Made by a program: the position numbers and the translations under genes
Assembly: GCA_933228675.1 (NCBI GenBank)
Contig: OW121743.1
Span: 16,019,724 to 16,083,723, forward strand
Direction of reading: 5' to 3'
From: Stomorhina lunata
Lineage: Eukaryota; Arthropoda; Insecta; Diptera; Rhiniidae
DNA length: 64,000 nt
Shown here: piece after piece, positions 56,287 through 64,000 of the stretch
How positions within the stretch are numbered: position 1 is the first letter of the stretch
How the letters are laid out: each line of letters starts with the position of its first letter
The notes under the pieces: generated by a model
The model's database searches: none
The model's input: the letters and a program-made list of their open reading frames with translations, nothing else
Told to the model about the DNA's origin: nothing

Positions 56287-56859
56287 AATTCAACTTTTTT
56301 ATGAGTTATTAATTATTCAATTTTCCATAGATGTCACACGCCATTGTATTTCCGTTTCGATTTATAAATCAAAATTAAACAAATAAAATATGAGTTAAGA
56401 TGAGAGAAAATTTTAATATTTTAATTATTTGATATAATCAAATAATTAATATTTTGTTTGTGCTAAATGATTTCGAAAATATACAAAAATTTTAATGTTT
56501 GTAGGCGTTAATTGGTTTTGGATTGAGTAGTTTTTTCTTTTTTGTTAACAAATGATTTTTAAATTATTTTTAATAAATTAGATAATGAAATAAAAATAGT
56601 TTTTAAATAGCGTGCAAATAAATTATTTTTTATTAAATTATAAAAATGTATAATTAAAAAAAAAAAAAATTTTTTGAATGAAAAATCTGAAAAATTTAAA
56701 TGACATGAAAGGAAATTTTGCATTTTATAAAAAAAATGTGTTAAATTGTTAACAAACAAATAAGATACATATTTTGTAGTGTTTTAAAAAATATTGGAAA
56801 ATTTGCTAGAATGTTTATCTCAATGAGCCCTAAGGGGATTTATTAAGATTTAGCTTAAA
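56287..56859. other. AT-rich, unassigned
   Basis: No repeat or gene recognised. Confidence 0.35.
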
Positions 56860-57569
56860 ATTCTCCAGATTGATCTCCATCACTCTATTGAGGCAACGAC
56901 TAACTTAACTCTCTACATCAAGAGGCACAAAGTGGACATGATCCTTATACAGGAACCATGGATAACTTCGAACGGGATAGGCGGTCTTAATAATAAAGAC
57001 TATGAAACTTAAATGTGCACCAAGTCAAATAAAATTAGAGCTTGCATTTTAGCAAAAAAAGATCTAAAGTGTCTTCTATTAAACCAATTAACAAATAAGG
57101 ACCAGACAGTAGTAGAACTGCAAAGAGAAGGGTGGAAAGCTATTTTCTCATCCTCATACTTTGCACGACTGATCCACCCCCAGACGACTCTGATCCACCC
57201 CCAGAGATAACTAGACAAGTTACAAAACACTGTAAACAACACTATACTGACCTCGTCATAGGCTGTGACGCAAACGCCCATCATATGTTGTGGGGTAGTA
57301 CGGACACGAATGAACGTGGACTGGCTGTAATGGACTTTATTATAGAGAATGGTTTGCTTATAGCAAATAAAGGTAAAGAACCAACATTTGTAACAAGGTC
57401 TCGGAGGGAAGTACTAGACCTGACACTAGTCACTCAAATAAAAGATCTTAAGATTGTGACCTGGAATGTGTCCAGGGAAGACACCTTTTCAGATCATAAA
57501 TATCTAATATTCACGGTAGAAATGAGAAGTCAACCGCCATTTTCAAATTTTAGAAATCCACGCGAATAA
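56860..57569 (+). pseudogene. R1/jockey-type retrotransposon endonuclease fragment
   Basis: Starts INLHHS-type reading near 56865 (SIEATTNLTLYIKRHKVD, MILIQEPWITSNGI), breaks at a stop near 57010, then in shifted frames continues VIGCDANAHHMLWGSTDTNE and RREVLDLTL to FSDHKYLIF. These are the catalytic blocks of an apurinic-type endonuclease (QEPW, D.NAHH, SDH). The copy stops at 57569 before any RT. A third non-LTR family, of the R1/LOA/jockey sort by its NAHH-LWGS motif. Confidence 0.8.
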
Positions 57570-57599
57570 AATGGTATAATTTTCTTAGCAGTTTATCCA

Positions 57600-58295
57600 T
57601 CGGTCAAGCCCGACTATATAATAGCCTTCACTACTAAGGTCAAATATGGACCAACAATTAAACAAGTTTTCCTTAAGTCTTAGAGACATACATACATACA
57701 TACATATACTATGTGCTATTTTTTCAAAATTTTGAGATTTATATCATTTCCGACTAAGGGCCTATTATGGGAGCTAGGGTCAATTGTAGACCGATTGTTA
57801 CCAAATGTTGGTTATTGGTTCATATTTATAAAATATTTATCTGTGCAAAGTTTAAGTAATCAAGTGCATTTATCTTTAGAGTTATTAACGTTTTTGTGCT
57901 TAAACGTCTTTTGAGATTGTGTCTTGCATGGGAGGTATGGTCAAATATGGGCCGATTTCTACAAAATTAGGAACACTGCTTAAGGTTATGATAAGCTATA
58001 TTTGTGCTGAATATTATTAAAATACAGCTAAATTTGTGGCTGTAAAGGGCCAAAAACTCTATTCCGGGAAGGCATCCCTATGGGAGGTACCTGAAATAGT
58101 AATCCGATTTCGCCAAAAAAAAAAGAATAGGGATCGTCCTTGGACCAAAATATGAGCCTGTGCCAAATTTCATAAAATTATCTTTAAAGTTACGACCTGT
58201 AGAATGATAATAAGCTTACATGGATAACCGGCCAGCCAGCCGGACGGACATCGTTAAAACAACTCAGGGAGTGATTCCAAGTCGATTGGTATACT
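57600..58295 (-). mobile_element. mini-me-like dispersed element, reversed copy
   Basis: Starts CGGTCAAGCCCGACTATA (terminal hairpin) and ends near GCCAGCCAGCCGGACGGACA and CAAGTCGATTGGTATAC, the reverse of copies 1 and 2, diverged in between. The last part merges into the inverted repeat at 58296. Confidence 0.65.
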
Positions 58296-58443
58296 GAAAG
58301 ATAGGTCTCAGACCAATATTTCTATGCGTTACAAACATCAACACAAACCCAATATATCGTAAGTTTCACGATTTGGAAAGGGTATATTGGGTTTGTGTTG
58401 ATGTTTGTAACGCATAGAAATATTGGTCTGAGACCTATCTTTC
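58296..58443. repeat. Perfect 61-bp inverted repeat, 26-bp spacer
   Basis: 58296-58356 and 58383-58443 are exact reverse complements (arms begin GAAAGATAGGTCTCAGACC). The arm sequence belongs to the mini-me-like element next to it. A truncated mariner begins 2 bp beyond the right arm. Confidence 0.95.
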
Positions 58444-58445
58444 TG

Positions 58446-59187
58446 TAGACAGAATGAGGTTATGTATGGAACCAGATATCGTGCAGATGGCCGCCGCTGC
58501 TTTGCTGGCACACACGCGATTTTTTAATGAAATTTTCAATGACCTTTTTGCATAAATGCTGCGGTATTTCATTAATTCAGCGTCCGATTTCCTCTTTTAA
58601 GGCTTGAGCTTCGTCATCTGCTTATTCGCCTTCAAAAAACTCCAAAGAAGAAAATCTAAAGGTGTTAAATCGCATGATCTAGGCGGCCAATTCTGGCCTC
58701 CAAAACGCTAAAAAACACGACCGGGAAAAGACTGATGTAGCTATTGAATTGCTTCTCTGGCTGTATGACATGTGGCGCCGTCTTGTTGAAACCACATGCC
58801 CTCCACATTAATTTCTTCATTTATAGGCAAGAAAAAACTGGTTATCATTTCACGATACCGAACACCATTGACTGTTTGCGCTTGATCTGCCTCATTTTAA
58901 AGCTCCTTATTTTCAAAGGTCCAATGATACCTTCAGCCCAAAAACCACACCACACAGTGACACGTTGAGGATGCATTTGCTTCTCGTGAATCACTCGAGG
59001 ATTTTCCTCAACCCAAATGCGATAATTCTGCCTTTTGACGAAGCCATCAAAATGGGAAATGGGCCTCGTCACTGAAGATGATTTTATCGGCAAAATCAGC
59101 ATTTTCATGTTGTCTCTCCAATACCCAATTAACGAACACGATATCTTGTTCCATAGATAAAAATTGCGTTCTAGTTGGGACACCCTT
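58446..59187 (-). mobile_element. Truncated mariner of the 5.5-kb subfamily
   Basis: The right end (AAAATTGCGTTCTAGTTGGG, then ACACCCTT, and TA outside) is the same inverted repeat as at 5479. The minus strand encodes RTVTWCGFWAEG-type HPQRVTVWCGFWAEG, FQQDGATCHTA-like coding (which the 5.5-kb copy lacks) and CDLTPLDF-like coding. The N-terminal coding region and the other end are missing. Confidence 0.8.
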
Positions 59188-59189
59188 TA

Positions 59190-59940
59190 CATGGGCACTT
59201 GCACAAGCAGATGAAGCTGTTCTTGGAGTCTTTGAGAGGAAGATCCTACGAAAAATCTATGGTCCAATCAGCATCAACAACAAATTTCGACACCGATTTA
59301 ATCATGAGCTGTATGAATTATTCGCTGACATTGATATGTTGTGCGATTGGACGAAAATAATACAGCATGAACAGTATTCGAAAATGATTCCGAGGGAACT
59401 CGTAGAAGAAGACGTACGAAACTTCGATGGAAAGACCGAGTGGAAGAAAGTCTTTCAAAGCTGTGAGCACAAGATCAAAGCTCATGGAATTTTAAAATCA
59501 GCTCGGCCTTTGACCTAAACAGCTTGTAATATGGGCCATTTATGTAAGCATGTAAGTAATCATGGGCACTTGCACTTGGAGTTTTTGAGAGGAATTCTAT
59601 GGAAAGTCTTTGGACCAGTTTGAGTCAACAATGAAGATCGACATCGAATGAATTATGAACTGTATGAGTTATACGCTGACATCGAGACTGTTAAATGCAT
59701 CAAACAGCAGCGGCTGCTTTGATGAAAATTCTTCAGCAAGAAAAGCGTTAGAAAATGATGCCAACGGTACGCTAAGAAGAAGATGTCCGAAACTTCGATA
59801 GCAAGACCAAGTAGAGGAAAATCTTCCAAAGCTTGACCTACGAAATTGGAGAATATGAGCACAATATCGAAAATCATGAAATTCTAAAATAAGCTTGACC
59901 TTTGACCTTAACAGGTTGTAAATATAGGCCATTTAAGTAA
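59190..59940 (+). pseudogene. Two tandem copies of a retrotransposon RT C-terminal fragment
   Basis: First copy (59190-59555): QADEAVLGVFERKILRKIYG, then HRFNHELYELFADIDMLCDW and TEWKKVFQSCEHK, a standard non-LTR RT C-terminal block. A second, more decayed copy starts 371 bp later at 59562 with the same CATGGGCACTTGCA lead. Both end with AGCTTGTAATATGGGCCATT or AGGTTGTAAATATAGGCC. The same 3' piece is found inside family-B elements. Confidence 0.75.
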
Positions 59941-60308
59941 GTAAATAAGGTAAACAGTTAAATCATTTCATTACACCTCTTGACTCGAGCCCTTTTTTTG
60001 AGCTATTGATAAATTGTCGGGTATCCAATGAAAAAACCTTCTTTTGAAATTTCCATTTTTTTTTGTCTAATTGGCGTTTTGAAATTGTTAACAAAACATC
60101 AAATTTGTGTATGTTTATGGTTCTGCGACATTTTAGATGTTAACATAAGTGTTGCTAGTTTCTGAAACATATATAATACCCTTCGTACTGTGAGTTTCTC
60201 TATGCACTTTTAAATTGTATATGGTTGGTCTTATAATTGACCTAGTTCTGATGAAGTTCTGGTGGACTTAGACCTATAAAAACTGTATGAAGTATCTCCT
60301 GAGACTTA
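59941..60308. other. Unassigned
   Basis: No repeat or gene recognised. Confidence 0.3.
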
Positions 60309-63836
<3,528 letters not shown>

Positions 63837-64000
63837 GTTACTGCGACCACCATTTAGGCCATTGCTAACCCCTATCTTTAACCCTGGGATATGCGGCTTC
63901 TTTAAGAAACCTAAATTCCTGTCAACGGTAAAGTATGCTGTCCTGTCTGGTATCAGAAATATAAATATCTTAGAAGATCCATTCGAAGTTTATAAGAATA
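63837..64000. other. Unassigned right edge
   Basis: No feature recognised in the last 164 bp. Confidence 0.3.

Overview
The window is AT-rich nuclear DNA from an insect, most likely a higher (schizophoran, perhaps calyptrate) fly. The evidence is short GT-AG introns of 48-74 bp, two paralogous SLC24-type K+-dependent Na+/Ca2+ exchanger (NCKX) genes, DD41D (rosa-like) mariner transposons, mini-me-like dipteran repeats with (GTCY)n tracts, and many non-LTR retrotransposon remnants. It is gene-poor: perhaps 5% is host coding sequence and most of the rest is tandem arrays and nested transposons.

Layout. 1-3.7 kb: NCKX gene A (+), 5'-truncated by the window edge, with a 32-bp minisatellite filling one intron. 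3.9-7.0 kb: a MITE and two decayed mariners. 8.4-10.8 kb: a 30-bp array. 10.8-11.3 kb: a retrotransposon 3' fragment. 11.7-13.4 kb: NCKX gene B (+), seven coding exons by my model. 13.5-16.3 kb: an array built around a perfect dyad. 16.3-16.6 kb: a tRNA-derived SINE (-). 17.8-18.0 kb: a promoter-like sequence cut off by a 31-bp array (18.06-19.9 kb) that has a higher-order repeat. 21.8-24.2 kb: an unrecognised two-exon reading frame (-) whose first exon is split by a 1.9-kb foldback-like transposon with a 10-bp target duplication. 27.0-30.3 kb: a non-LTR retrotransposon (-) split by a Tc1-like element. 30.4-34.1 kb: a tandem 1.87-kb duplication carrying two full-length DD41D mariner genes. 36.2 kb: a candidate first coding exon. 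37.0-38.6 kb: a 182-bp array made from a piece of retrotransposon coding sequence. 39-50 kb: nested repeats in both orientations, called here families B (1.3 kb, tRNA-like inside) and C (132-bp subrepeats, TTTTTACCC-type blocks), plus a third DD41D mariner. 50.5-52.5 kb: a 23/36-bp palindromic minisatellite. 52.5-64 kb: fragments of three or more retrotransposon families, a Tc1 remnant, a perfect 61-bp inverted repeat, and mini-me-like elements with a (TCTG)n tract.

How the parts relate. The two exchangers are probably an old local duplication in the same orientation, now separated by about 8 kb of repeats; both keep the two alpha repeats expected of working exchangers. The remaining structure is a record of insertion, inversion, array growth and local duplication. 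All splice models and repeat boundaries were worked out by eye and phase-checked; no database search was run.
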